Assembly: GCA_001899315.1 (NCBI GenBank)
Contig: MOYA01000002.1
Coordinates: 351,070-415,069 of the forward strand
Source: Candidatus Obscuribacter phosphatis
GTDB lineage: Bacteria; Cyanobacteriota; Vampirovibrionia; Obscuribacterales; Obscuribacteraceae
Length of the DNA: 64,000 bases
Direction: 5' to 3'
Below the pieces are notes generated by a model. That model did no database searches and was not told where the DNA came from. It saw only the letters and a list, made by a program, of their open reading frames with translations. Every line of letters starts with the position of its first letter. Position 1 is the stretch's first letter. Positions 8,331-16,856 of the stretch are shown here, one piece after another. Both the position numbers and the translations under genes were made by a program.

Positions 8331-8704
8331 AGTGCTTGAATTGTTTTTGCATGTACTGATTTACAGCGTCTCAATCACAGCCTAATCAATTTTTGTCTTT
8401 AGGATTTCTGCCTCGATCCGCCTTGGGAGTTTGGAGATGGTTCATGGGTTGAAGTTAAGACAACCGAGGGATTCGTCACCGCTCGCGGCGTTGACCTTTA
8501 CCGACTCCCGGTGAATCGCCTATCCAGCTTTGGAAATGGGTTTAGGAGGCTCCCTAAAGTATCGAAGAGTGCAGCCATTTGTGATTGTTGGTGAGTAATG
8601 CAATATGCTCCATCAGCTTTCCGTTGCCCATGCAACTGTTCCGAGTAGCATACCGATGGGTACAATGAGTTAGAGGTATTTTGATACTTCGGAGGGCGGA
8701 TACG
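8331..8704. other. gene-free gap with a possible coding remnant
   Basis: No complete gene is seen here. Bases 8403-8594 on the plus strand are open for 64 codons and read like protein (DPPWEFGDGSWVEVKTTEGF and on), but no ATG, GTG or TTG precedes the plausible part and a stop lies just upstream. It may be the tail of a decayed gene. The rest shows no RNA fold, repeat or strong promoter. Confidence 0.35.
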
Positions 8705-9933
8705 TCCCGCCTTTTATCTCCTAAAGGGGTAAGAATGGTAACTCAAAAGCTAAAGAAATCTTGTCAGCGAATGTTGGAAGAAGAGCTGACATCGGAAGGC
8801 TGGAGCAAAGAAGGTTGTGTGTTCTACAGGCAGCCTAGTAAAGAGTTTCTCTTAGCCGCAACCTTCGTTTCCACCTCGGGTAACCGCTGGGTAGGCGGGT
8901 TAGATTCGATCTATTACCTGCCCGCCCTAGTATTCATCGATATTGGGATCGAGCGAGAGTACAAGCGCTTTCAGAAGGCTATTAAGCCATGGTGTCCACT
9001 TTCAACCGGGACTATTGTTATTACAGCTCCTTATTTTAGAGTGGGCTGCCCTCGGCTGTTCCTAACTCCTTTTCCAGAGCCAGCGCTGGGCTATCCGCAA
9101 GATGTGCCATGGCCGTCGATCGATACGAGTAATTGGGAGGCCTTTTGTGCCACTAATTCAGCGCCTTGCATTGTCAAAGGAGAGGACTGGATTGCAGAAT
9201 TAAAGGAGGCTTTTCAGTTTCACCCAGGTCTGGCTAGTTTAGCCAAGGCTTGTGAGATGAATTCTGAGAAGTTGGATGCTACTCAAGTTAGAGCACAAAT
9301 TCGCTGTATGACAGAGGAGGTTGAACAGATAGGACACTGGCTGATTAAACAGACTCCAAATAGATCGGCTCTTATCGACCTGGTCGTTAGAGCCGCCTAT
9401 GATTTCAATCTATGCATACTCTTCGGTCCTGACTTTAATTTTCGAATACCCTTTATTCTTCTCTCGGAAGGACGATTTGAAGAAGCTAAATATCTCAAGG
9501 AAATGTTTGACACTATGCGACTATCTGACATGCTCGGTCTGCACGCCAGTGTCGTTGATGAAAAGTATGCAGCTATGGAGGCGTGGATAAAAAAGGAGAC
9601 GCCAGCGAGGAAGTATAATTCGCTAACTGAAGAGACAGCGCGCTTGGAGCAAGACTGCGTAGAGATTGTCAGGACTATTCCACCACTGGTTACTTATCCC
9701 TATTTCAAGTTTGAGGGCTCTCCAGGAGATCTTCCTAGTCGAGCGATCCCATTCTTCAATGCACTTCCTGGTTCAGTTTGTTGTAATGAGCCTGAACTGA
9801 TTGCGCGAAAGCGATTTGGCTGATAGATCATGAGGGTGGCTTTACATTTTTTTTGCTAGGCAATGTTGAAGTTCGACATTCTGCTACTCTTGACTTGTCC
9901 TGGCCAATTCTTGGGCGGCTCTGTCTCGGTGAA
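8705..9933 (+). repeat. tandem duplication, unit 1
   Basis: First copy of a 1229-base unit holding one unknown gene and its 3' flank. Bases 8705-8836 match 9934-10065 with a single mismatch at 8812, covering the ribosome site and the first 34 codons. The remainder has diverged at roughly a third of positions. The 3' flank (TAGGCAATGTTGAAGTTCGA, then a shared GGCTCTGTCTCGGTGAA) recurs after the second copy. Confidence 0.85.
8735..9823 (+). CDS. unknown protein, tandem paralogue 1
   Basis: A 362-residue soluble protein from ATG 8735, preceded by AAAGGGG at 6-base spacing. No signal peptide or membrane segment. It begins MVTQKLKKSCQRMLEEELTS and contains conserved stretches shared with its tandem copy: YYLPALV, DIGIEREYKRFQK, WCPLSTGT, VGCPR, RAAYDFNLCILFGPD, RIPFILLSEGRFEEA and LPGSVCCNE. 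The regular spacing of conserved aromatics and cysteines suggests a folded enzyme or binding domain, but I recognise no family. The frame is open to 8681, though that stretch lies before the ribosome site. Confidence 0.8.
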   Translation: MVTQKLKKSCQRMLEEELTSEGWSKEGCVFYRQPSKEFLLAATFVSTSGNRWVGGLDSIYYLPALVFIDIGIEREYKRFQKAIKPWCPLSTGTIVITAPYFRVGCPRLFLTPFPEPALGYPQDVPWPSIDTSNWEAFCATNSAPCIVKGEDWIAELKEAFQFHPGLASLAKACEMNSEKLDATQVRAQIRCMTEEVEQIGHWLIKQTPNRSALIDLVVRAAYDFNLCILFGPDFNFRIPFILLSEGRFEEAKYLKEMFDTMRLSDMLGLHASVVDEKYAAMEAWIKKETPARKYNSLTEETARLEQDCVEIVRTIPPLVTYPYFKFEGSPGDLPSRAIPFFNALPGSVCCNEPELIARKRFG

Positions 9934-11163
9934 TCCCGCCTTTTATCTCCTAAAGGGGTAAGAATGGTAACTCAAAAGCTAAAGAAATCTTGTCAGCGAA
10001 TGTTGGAAGAAGAGCTGACATCGGAAGGCTGGAGCAAAGAGGGTTGTGTGTTCTACAGGCAGCCTGGCACGGATTTTCTCCTAGTAACAACCTTAGTTTC
10101 CGCTTCTGGTAATAGCTACGTAAACGGTTTAGACTCGATGTATTATCTGCCTGCTTTGGTTTATATCGATATCGGAATAGAGCGAGAATACAAGCGATTT
10201 CAAAAGGAAATTTTGCCGTGGTGCCCACTTTCAACCGGAACTTTGATTATTACAACTCCTTTCTTTAAAGTGGGCTGCCCTCGTTTCTTTCTGAATCCCG
10301 TTCCGTTGGTGAAAACAGAGTTTAAGGTTCGAATTGCTCCGGAGTCAGTGGATGAAAAAGATTGGGAAGCTTATGCTCGGACTCTGCTAAACCCATTTAT
10401 TGTCAAAGGAGAAAACTGGAATAGAGAATTGCAGGAGTTGTTACGGTTGCACCCAGAGTTTGCTCGGTTACCCAAGGCTAGTGAGAAGACTACTGAGAAG
10501 TTAGATCCCTCTGAGGTGAGAGGCCAGGTTCGCTCTTTGGTTAAGGAGATACAAAAGGCAGGAAACTGGTTGATTAATCAGGCTCCGAATAGACCGGCTC
10601 TTATTGACCTGGCTGCCAGGGCGGCCTATGACTTTAATTTGTGTATTCTCTTTGGGCCAGACTATAGTTTTCGAATACCCTTTATTCTTCTTTCGGAAGG
10701 AAGATTTGAAGAAGCTAGGCATGCCAAGCAAATGTTCGATTCTATGCGTCTTTCTGATCTGCTCGGACTTCATGCTGATGTCGTTGATGAAAAGTACGCA
10801 GAGATGGAGGCATGGATAAAAAGAGAGACGCCAGCGAGCAAGTATAAAGATGCAACTGAAGAGAGCGCGCACTTGGAGCAAGAAAGCACAGAGATTGTTA
10901 GGTCTATTCAACCGCTTGTTACATATCCCTATTTTAAATCCCAGGGTGCTCCAAGAGACCTTGATACTCAAGTAGTGCCATTCTTTTTCGCACTTCCTGG
11001 TTCGGTTTGTTGCAATGAGTCTGAACTGATTGCGCGAAAGTAAATTGGCTATAGAATTACAAGGTTGGCTCTTCATTCTTTGGTAGCTAGGCAATGTTGA
11101 AGTTCGACATTATCATACTTTTGATTTGTCCTAACTAGTATCTGGACGGCTCTGTCTCGGTGA
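9934..11163 (+). repeat. tandem duplication, unit 2
   Basis: Second copy of the unit starting at 8705, offset 1229 bases. Its first 132 bases are almost identical to unit 1 and its 3' flank ends with the same GGCTCTGTCTCGGTGAA block. The gene bodies differ much more than the ends, which points to local homogenisation after duplication. Confidence 0.85.
9964..11043 (+). CDS. unknown protein, tandem paralogue 2
   Basis: A 359-residue protein from ATG 9964 with the same AAAGGGG ribosome site as its neighbour. The first 34 residues are identical to paralogue 1. The rest aligns over the full length at roughly two thirds identity by eye, with changes concentrated around residues 100-145 and in the helical centre. 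Conserved blocks include WCPLSTGT, VGCPRFFL, AAYDFNLCILFGPDY, FILLSEGRFEEA and LPGSVCCNE. Loss of the upstream in-frame stop lets the frame run back to 9853, but that extension is untranslated leader in paralogue 1. Function unknown. Confidence 0.8.
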   Translation: MVTQKLKKSCQRMLEEELTSEGWSKEGCVFYRQPGTDFLLVTTLVSASGNSYVNGLDSMYYLPALVYIDIGIEREYKRFQKEILPWCPLSTGTLIITTPFFKVGCPRFFLNPVPLVKTEFKVRIAPESVDEKDWEAYARTLLNPFIVKGENWNRELQELLRLHPEFARLPKASEKTTEKLDPSEVRGQVRSLVKEIQKAGNWLINQAPNRPALIDLAARAAYDFNLCILFGPDYSFRIPFILLSEGRFEEARHAKQMFDSMRLSDLLGLHADVVDEKYAEMEAWIKRETPASKYKDATEESAHLEQESTEIVRSIQPLVTYPYFKSQGAPRDLDTQVVPFFFALPGSVCCNESELIARK

Positions 11164-11233
11164 ACAGTTTTTTGCAGGAGAGCCATCAAGGTATTATTGA
11201 CGTTGGTTGCGACCTTAAGTAAGGAGTTTTAGT

Positions 11234-11824
11234 ATGCAGATAGTCTATGTTTGCTTGCTTTCAGCTTTAGTTGGCGCTGCAATAGGTGCTGGAACTTTCT
11301 GGTCGATGCTTAGTCTAAGTCCAACTTTTTCCAATCTTAGTTGTCGTTCTTTAAGCGTTGTTGACTCCAAAGGTGCATCAAGAATATCGATGTCTCTTGA
11401 CCAGGGTGAACCGAGAATTCTTCTGTCTTCATCAGACAACAAACTTAAACTGTTGATGAGAGTTTCTCAACAGTCGGCACCCGCAAAGGAAAGGAGGATT
11501 GAGATCAATTTACTGGATAAGGATGAGAGTGCGTGTTACTTAGCGCATATTGATTCCGGTATCAGTTCTCTGAGCCTGGGTCGTTCCGGCGAAGACAGCT
11601 CATTAAACATGGCGTCGACTAGTCTCGGCAACGGAATGAGATTTTCCTATATTACGCTTGGAGATGAGCGGCGGATTACCCTGGGTGCTTCGCCCAAGAA
11701 TACTTACGCAGAGTTCTTTGGACCTCAACTGACTTGCAAGCTCAATCATGACGGCTCTGTGCTTAGTAGAATCATCAAACGCGAAGGCGCAGAGATTGTT
11801 GAGAATCAAACTATTGCGAAGTAG
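11234..11824 (+). CDS. membrane-anchored protein of unknown function
   Basis: 196 residues from ATG 11234, with TAAGGAG about 8 bases upstream. Residues 1-30 form a signal anchor (IVYVCLLSALVGAAIGAGTF). The exported part is rich in short beta-strand patterns, with a repeated theme of a Gly-Xaa-Arg/Ser turn following hydrophobic pairs (SRISMSLDQGEPRILLSS, SSLSLGRSGEDSSLNM, RRITLGASPKNTYAEFFG). This resembles a small beta-sandwich or short beta-helix. No known family. It lies just past the tandem duplication on the same strand. Confidence 0.65.
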   Translation: MQIVYVCLLSALVGAAIGAGTFWSMLSLSPTFSNLSCRSLSVVDSKGASRISMSLDQGEPRILLSSSDNKLKLLMRVSQQSAPAKERRIEINLLDKDESACYLAHIDSGISSLSLGRSGEDSSLNMASTSLGNGMRFSYITLGDERRITLGASPKNTYAEFFGPQLTCKLNHDGSVLSRIIKREGAEIVENQTIAK

Positions 11825-11970
11825 TTAGATTGACCTTAACCGGTAAGGCTAAAGCCGCAGATAAATCGGATCTTTAGAATTCGATTTTGTTAGTATGAAT
11901 TAGATCGTAAATCTCTCTGCCATCTTGAGGCTCTTCTGCCCTGTCATTCTCACATATTTGACTTCAAGCA

Positions 11971-13806
11971 CTACTGTCCTCTTCCGCTTTCTCTCTTCCC
12001 CCTCGGCCCGAGCCGGTCCAGCTCTTTCAGGGCTACGAAGTACTCGTCCATATGTTGATCGCCCATGCGTTTAACTTTCCATAGATAACCAGATGCCGCC
12101 TCTAGTTTTCCTTCTTCGGCAAGCACTAAACCAACTAGAGTGCCTTTAGACGATAGTGCGCGAGCGTCTTTGCTCGTGTCCATCAATTTTTCAGCGCTTA
12201 TTTCTTTACGCAAAAACAAAAGCTCTGGGCTCTTACTTAGGGCGGGCTCAGTTTCTTTTATGTAGCTCAGCAAGCTTTTAGCGGCTGCCTCTTGCTTTAG
12301 TTTTTGATGGCAAAATACCGCCCAGGTTGCAGCAGAGAGTGCGTTTTTACCCTGGCATTTGTTTCCCTTCAAATACTGTTCGAAGTCACTTGCGGCATTT
12401 TTCAGTTCACCGGCAACGAAATAGACCATGCCACGATCAAAGTAAGTTTCGTTTCCGGCAAGCTTTGATGAGATCATGCGGTTGTATAGATTGAGCAGAC
12501 GGTTGTACTCTTTCGGATTTGCCTTCATGCTTGTGGAAAACGGCATCACCGCCGAAAGGTCGTCGGCTGCTTGTTCGAAATAGCCTTGTTTGGCTGCTAT
12601 CTGTGCTCGGGCTTTGTAAGATTCGGCATCATGAAAGGCAGCTGTGAAGCGCTCGAAATCATTCAAGGCTTTTTCGTCTTCGCCAATTGCTTGATAGCAG
12701 AGTCCGCGCAATTTTATGGCGCTGCTCGTTGTTTCATCATGCTCTATAGCTTTAGTGCAATTGGCAATAGCGTCTTTGTAGTCGCCTTTAAAATACTGTG
12801 CATGGGCGAGATTGTAATAGGCTTGAGTGTAGTCTTTTTTGAGTTGCAGTGATTTTTTAGCATCGCTAATGGCTGCATCATAGTTTTTCAGGTCTACATA
12901 AAGGCTTGCTCTTGCAGAATAGTCTTCGCCGCAAGCTTCTTGGCGCAGCTGAATAACCTTGTTCATATCGGCCAAAGCTTCTTTCAACTTACCGTTGTGA
13001 TGGTTGATGATTGCTCTTTTTTGAATGAGATAGGGATTGCGAGGTTCAATATTTAGGGCGAGATTGATTTTTTCCATGGCTTCTTTGCTGCGTCCGCTGT
13101 AGAGGAGAGCCATCGATACATTATTGAGCAACATTGTTGAGGTCTTATTCAGGGCAAGAGCCTTCTCAAAGGCTTTCGTCGCCTTTTCAAATTCGTCCAT
13201 TTCTAAGTAGGAAAGCCCGATACTATTCCAGCTGTTCTCGCTTTTGGGGTCATACTTGACCGCCAGTTCAGCATAAGAAATCGCCAGTTTGTAGTGTCCC
13301 GCTCGGTATTCATAACTGGCTTTAAGAGAATAACCGGGAGCGTAGCGCGGATTGCATTGTATGCACTTGTTTATAGCTACGCGCGCCTCATAAAGTTTAT
13401 TCTGGTGACAGAATATGTCGCTGCGCCAAAAATAGGCAATATGATCATTAGCATCTTGCTTAAGGCAAATATCGATTTCTTTCAGCGCTGCATCATATTT
13501 TTCTTGGTCATGCAAGATCTCAATTTTTTCGTGTCTGTAGCGATTTTCCTTTGGATTTTCGCTTATTAGCTTGTCTGCCAGCTGTTCTGCTGCTTTTCTT
13601 TTGCCTGCTTTATTTAGAGCTGCAATTTGTTTGCAGTTTTGCTCAACCTGGGTTTCTACCGTTTTGGGGGCATCAGCCAAAACTGCGCTCTCGGTAGATA
13701 AAGAGATCGTTACCGCTGCAGCAAGCAATAACGACAAAACCTTGCCGATGCGCTGCTTCAAGAGTGACACTGATTTAGGGGAAACTTCTTGCGATTTCAT
13801 TGCCAT
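11971..13806 (-). CDS. secreted TPR-repeat protein, 611 residues
   Basis: After a signal peptide (VLSLLLAAAVTISLSTESAVLA) the protein is almost entirely tetratricopeptide repeats. Examples are AAEQLADKLISENPKENRYR, AYFWRSDIFCHQNKLYEAR, SWNSIGLSYLEMDEFEKAT, ALADMNKVIQLRQEA, AYYNLAHAQYFKGDYKDA and KLRGLCYQAIGEDEKALND. About a dozen units are visible. It should act as a periplasmic protein-protein scaffold. A shorter paralogue lies immediately upstream on the same strand (13858-15084) and shares its last third, so the two arose by duplication. No enzyme domain seen. Confidence 0.85.
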   Translation of the reverse strand: MAMKSQEVSPKSVSLLKQRIGKVLSLLLAAAVTISLSTESAVLADAPKTVETQVEQNCKQIAALNKAGKRKAAEQLADKLISENPKENRYRHEKIEILHDQEKYDAALKEIDICLKQDANDHIAYFWRSDIFCHQNKLYEARVAINKCIQCNPRYAPGYSLKASYEYRAGHYKLAISYAELAVKYDPKSENSWNSIGLSYLEMDEFEKATKAFEKALALNKTSTMLLNNVSMALLYSGRSKEAMEKINLALNIEPRNPYLIQKRAIINHHNGKLKEALADMNKVIQLRQEACGEDYSARASLYVDLKNYDAAISDAKKSLQLKKDYTQAYYNLAHAQYFKGDYKDAIANCTKAIEHDETTSSAIKLRGLCYQAIGEDEKALNDFERFTAAFHDAESYKARAQIAAKQGYFEQAADDLSAVMPFSTSMKANPKEYNRLLNLYNRMISSKLAGNETYFDRGMVYFVAGELKNAASDFEQYLKGNKCQGKNALSAATWAVFCHQKLKQEAAAKSLLSYIKETEPALSKSPELLFLRKEISAEKLMDTSKDARALSSKGTLVGLVLAEEGKLEAASGYLWKVKRMGDQHMDEYFVALKELDRLGPRGKRESGRGQ

Positions 13807-13857
13807 ATGGTAGCAGGCATAACTTTATAGATAGAGGTCCTCGGCGCAAGTTTTTCT

Positions 13858-15084
13858 TTATTTCTTGATGCGCTCTAGCTCTTTCTTTGCGACGAAATAT
13901 TCGGCTGAGGTATCTGGGGCAGTTTCAATCACTTTCTGCAGATATTTTGCTGCTTCTTCTAGATTTCCTTTTTGAGCTAGAACCATACCGGCGATAGTGC
14001 CTCTCGCTATTTGGTCCTTTTCATCAGTACTCACTGCTACAAGTTCTTCTGCGGTGAAGTTTTTATCTTGCAGAAAGAGCAATTCCGGTTTGGTTGCAAA
14101 ATATCTTAGCCTGTATCTATAGTTGAGCAGTTCTTTCAGTTTCGCCTCTCGCTTCAGTGCTTTATTGCAGAAAATTGACCATGATAGGGCATCCAGTCTG
14201 TGATAGAAACCACCGTATAAAAAATAACGCTCAAAATCGCAGGCTGCGCTATTTAGGTCACCTTTACCGAGATAAAGCATAGCACGCTCGAAGGAAGCCT
14301 CCTCGTGAAAGTCATTTAGCTCAATCATTTTGCTGTATAACTTTTCAAGTCGCAGCTGGTTTTGTAGAACCGACTTGAACTTGTAAGATAGCTGCAATTT
14401 CAATGGTAGATCGTCTATGGGCTGCTCTGCTACTGAGGACTTTGTTGCTGACTGCTTTGTCGCTTCAGTAGAACGGCTAAGAGCGGATAGATCGACATAG
14501 TGCTCAAAATCTGTCATCGCTTTTTCTTCTTCGCCGATTGCTAAGTAACAAAGCCCTCGCAGCTTGAGAGCCACGCGAGACCGTCTAAATGTTTTTGGAT
14601 TTTTTGAAGTTTTTGGCGTCTCTAGCTCCTTGTTGCAATATTCGATAGCTTGTTTGTAGGCGTTCTTATCATAAAATTCTTTAGCAAGTTTATAGTTATT
14701 GCTATCGATTTCAGTTTCACGTCGTTTCGTTTCTATTGGTGTCGCGTTTGGCTTTTCGCATTGTTTCAATATGTAGGCTCTGGTTTGCCATGGGTCGCTG
14801 TTATATGGATCTAGTGAGAAGGCTAAGTCGATTTTTTCAAGAGCTTCGCTTGTTCGTCCACACTTAAGTAGTGCCAAACCTAGCTTTTTAAGAATGTAAG
14901 CTCTGCTTACGCTCACATCCTTAGTCTTTTCTTCATTGGGGGCTGTCTTTGGTACTGTCTCTGGTTCGCCGTTTGCTGGCGAAGGCACAGCTAAGGCAAC
15001 GAGCAGCACAAAAATGAATGCTGGTGCTTTTATTGATGCAGCAAACAGAGATGAAAGAGCTGGAAGCTTCTTGAGATTCGTCAT
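13858..15084 (-). CDS. secreted TPR-repeat protein, 408 residues
   Basis: Paralogue of the neighbour at 11971-13806. A signal peptide (APAFIFVLLVALAVPSPANG) is followed by TPR units (ILKKLGLALLKCGRTSEALE, LKLRGLCYLAIGEEEKAMTD, SFERAMLYLGKGDLNSAACD, AGMVLAQKGNLEEAAKYLQK). A low-complexity stretch (STEATKQSATKSSVAEQP) breaks the repeats. Compared with the longer paralogue it lacks several central repeats. The spacing of 51 bases suggests transcription together. Probably an exported scaffold; no catalytic motif. Confidence 0.82.
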   Translation of the reverse strand: MTNLKKLPALSSLFAASIKAPAFIFVLLVALAVPSPANGEPETVPKTAPNEEKTKDVSVSRAYILKKLGLALLKCGRTSEALEKIDLAFSLDPYNSDPWQTRAYILKQCEKPNATPIETKRRETEIDSNNYKLAKEFYDKNAYKQAIEYCNKELETPKTSKNPKTFRRSRVALKLRGLCYLAIGEEEKAMTDFEHYVDLSALSRSTEATKQSATKSSVAEQPIDDLPLKLQLSYKFKSVLQNQLRLEKLYSKMIELNDFHEEASFERAMLYLGKGDLNSAACDFERYFLYGGFYHRLDALSWSIFCNKALKREAKLKELLNYRYRLRYFATKPELLFLQDKNFTAEELVAVSTDEKDQIARGTIAGMVLAQKGNLEEAAKYLQKVIETAPDTSAEYFVAKKELERIKK

Positions 15085-15156
15085 ATTTTCATAGTAACAG
15101 ACGCAACTATTTTAAGCGCTGACAAATTTTGCAGATTGACGCGCTAAAATTGGCGC

Positions 15157-16470
15157 ATGAGTAAGTCGGTCGAATCTGAGAGAAACAAAAAGGAAGGCGC
15201 CGTTGCTGCGCCCATCGAAGCGACAAGCAGTAAAGCCAAAACCGTAGCTGTGATCGGAGGCGGTCCAGCAGGACTTATTGCCGCAGAAGAGCTAAGTAAA
15301 GCCGGTTTATCTGTTGATGTATACGAAGCCATGCCCACCTTGGGGCGAAAGTTTTTGCGGGCCGGGCTGGGCGGCTTGAATATCACCCATAGCGAGCCCT
15401 TTGAGAAGTTTTGCAGTCGTTATTTTGATAGGCAAGATTGCTTGCAGCCTTTTCTTGATTGTTTCAAGCCCGAGGCTTTGCGCAATTGGGTGCACGAACT
15501 TGGTATCACCACCTTTGTTGGCTCCTCTGGTCGTGTCTTTCCTGCCGAAATGAAGTCGGCGCCTCTCTTGAGGGCTTGGGTGCATCGTTTGCGCAGTGCC
15601 GGCGTGCGTTTGCATGTTGGGCACCGCTTTCTCGGTTTTGCAGAAACTGTGCCTCATCTCAGGATTGCCGGTCCCCAAGGTGAGTTTTTGGTGGCAGCCG
15701 ATGCCGTAGTTTTGGCCTTGGGTGGCGCTAGTTGGCCGCAGCTTGGCTCTGATGGTGCCTGGGTGAGTTGGCTTGTCGATAAGGGCGTGCAAGTTATGCC
15801 TTGGCAAAGTGCCAATTGTGGGTTCGAGCTTTCTTGGAGTGAGCATCTGCTCAAGAAACATTCGGGCGCACCGCTTAAGTCGGTTTCTATGACCTTTACC
15901 GGTCTTGACGGCTCCGTTGAGTGCAAACGCGGTGAACTGCTTATCGCTGATTATGGCGTCGAAGGCAGCCTTGTTTATGCCTTCTCTCGTAAGATTCGTG
16001 AATGTCTCAGTGAGCGCGGTGCAGCCACCATCTATCTTGATTTGTATCCTGACCGCAGTTATGAGCGTCTCTGGGGCGATCTTTCCAAACCGCGCGGCAC
16101 TCGCTCTCTTTCGCGACATCTAAAGGCTTGCCTTGGCAAAGACGAACTGAAGCGCGCCCTCTTGTTTGAATTTTGTCGGCGCCAAGATATGGAAAATCCT
16201 AAGATTTTAGCCGGCTTGGCTAAGGCTTTACCTTTACATATTGCAGCGCCGCGACCTCTGGCTGAGGCAATTAGCACCGCCGGTGGTGTGAGTTTTGATT
16301 CGGTCGATTCTAACCTTATGTTAAAAGATTTGCCCGGTGTTTTTGTTGCCGGTGAGATGCTCGATTGGGAAGCACCAACCGGCGGCTATCTTTTGACCGC
16401 TTGCTTTGCCACTGGGCTTTGGGCTGGGCGCGCGGCGGCGAGTTGGGCAAAAGGCGAGAGTTTGCTATAA
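15157..16470 (+). CDS. TIGR03862/HI0933-type FAD flavoprotein
   Basis: A 437-residue two-dinucleotide-binding-domain flavoprotein. Near residue 30 is the Rossmann motif VAVIGGGPAGL, followed by VYEAMPTLGRKFLRAGLGGLN, characteristic of the HI0933/YhiN group. The FAD-closing motif VFVAGEMLDWEAPTGGY is near the C-terminus. Family members are NAD(P)/FAD oxidoreductases whose physiological substrate is generally unknown. There is no clear ribosome site, but TAAAAT at 15145-15150 stands only 6 bases before the ATG, so a very short or absent leader is possible. It lies directly upstream of the guanidine riboswitch, but that element controls the next gene. Confidence 0.85.
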   Translation: MSKSVESERNKKEGAVAAPIEATSSKAKTVAVIGGGPAGLIAAEELSKAGLSVDVYEAMPTLGRKFLRAGLGGLNITHSEPFEKFCSRYFDRQDCLQPFLDCFKPEALRNWVHELGITTFVGSSGRVFPAEMKSAPLLRAWVHRLRSAGVRLHVGHRFLGFAETVPHLRIAGPQGEFLVAADAVVLALGGASWPQLGSDGAWVSWLVDKGVQVMPWQSANCGFELSWSEHLLKKHSGAPLKSVSMTFTGLDGSVECKRGELLIADYGVEGSLVYAFSRKIRECLSERGAATIYLDLYPDRSYERLWGDLSKPRGTRSLSRHLKACLGKDELKRALLFEFCRRQDMENPKILAGLAKALPLHIAAPRPLAEAISTAGGVSFDSVDSNLMLKDLPGVFVAGEMLDWEAPTGGYLLTACFATGLWAGRAAASWAKGESLL

Positions 16471-16477
16471 TTTTGGC

Positions 16478-16514
16478 GGGGACGACCCCACAGTGCATCA
16501 TTCGGGACGGCCCG
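16478..16514 (+). promoter_or_regulatory. guanidine-II (mini-ykkC) riboswitch
   Basis: Two short hairpins with ACGR tetraloops sit between the flavoprotein stop and the exporter start. Hairpin P1 is GGGG-ACGA-CCCC at 16478-16489 and P2 is CGGG-ACGG-CCCG at 16503-16514, with a 13-base linker. This is exactly the guanidine-II architecture, in which the two loops dock when guanidine binds. The GAGGTG ribosome site follows P2 by about nine bases, fitting translational control. The downstream gene is a guanidinium exporter, the class's commonest target. Confidence 0.9.
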
Positions 16515-16535
16515 CCAGTCTCTGAGGTGCTAGTA

Positions 16536-16856
16536 ATGTCTTGGCTTTATTTGTTTTTTGCTGGTTTGTTTGAGATCGGCTGGGCTGTGGGCTTCAAACT
16601 CGGGGCTTCTCCTGCCAAACCAGGCTGGCTTGCTCTTACGATTGTTTCTCTTGTTTTGAGCATGGTCTTGCTTGCCCTGGCTATGAAAGAGCTGCCCTTT
16701 GGTACAGCCTATGCTGTTTGGACCGGTATCGGCGTGGCAGGCACATTTGTTATTGGCCTTTCTTGCTTTGGCGATCCGGTTAATCCGCTTAGAATTGCTA
16801 GTTTTGTCTTTTTGCTTTTGGGCCTGATTGGGCTCAAGCTGTCGTCTTCGAGTTGA
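16536..16856 (+). CDS. gdx: Gdx/SugE small multidrug resistance guanidinium exporter
   Basis: A 106-residue four-helix SMR protein that swaps protons for guanidinium as an antiparallel dimer in the inner membrane. It starts at ATG 16536 behind GAGGTG. Residues that mark the Gdx subtype are present: Glu13 in FAGLFEIGW, Trp16, Ser42, Tyr59 and Trp62 in TAYAVWTGIG, and the C-terminal GLIGLKLS typical of SugE. A guanidine-II riboswitch lies 22 bases upstream, so expression should rise with guanidine. Its last 23 bases overlap the convergent oxoprolinase gene. Confidence 0.94.
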   Translation: MSWLYLFFAGLFEIGWAVGFKLGASPAKPGWLALTIVSLVLSMVLLALAMKELPFGTAYAVWTGIGVAGTFVIGLSCFGDPVNPLRIASFVFLLLGLIGLKLSSSS

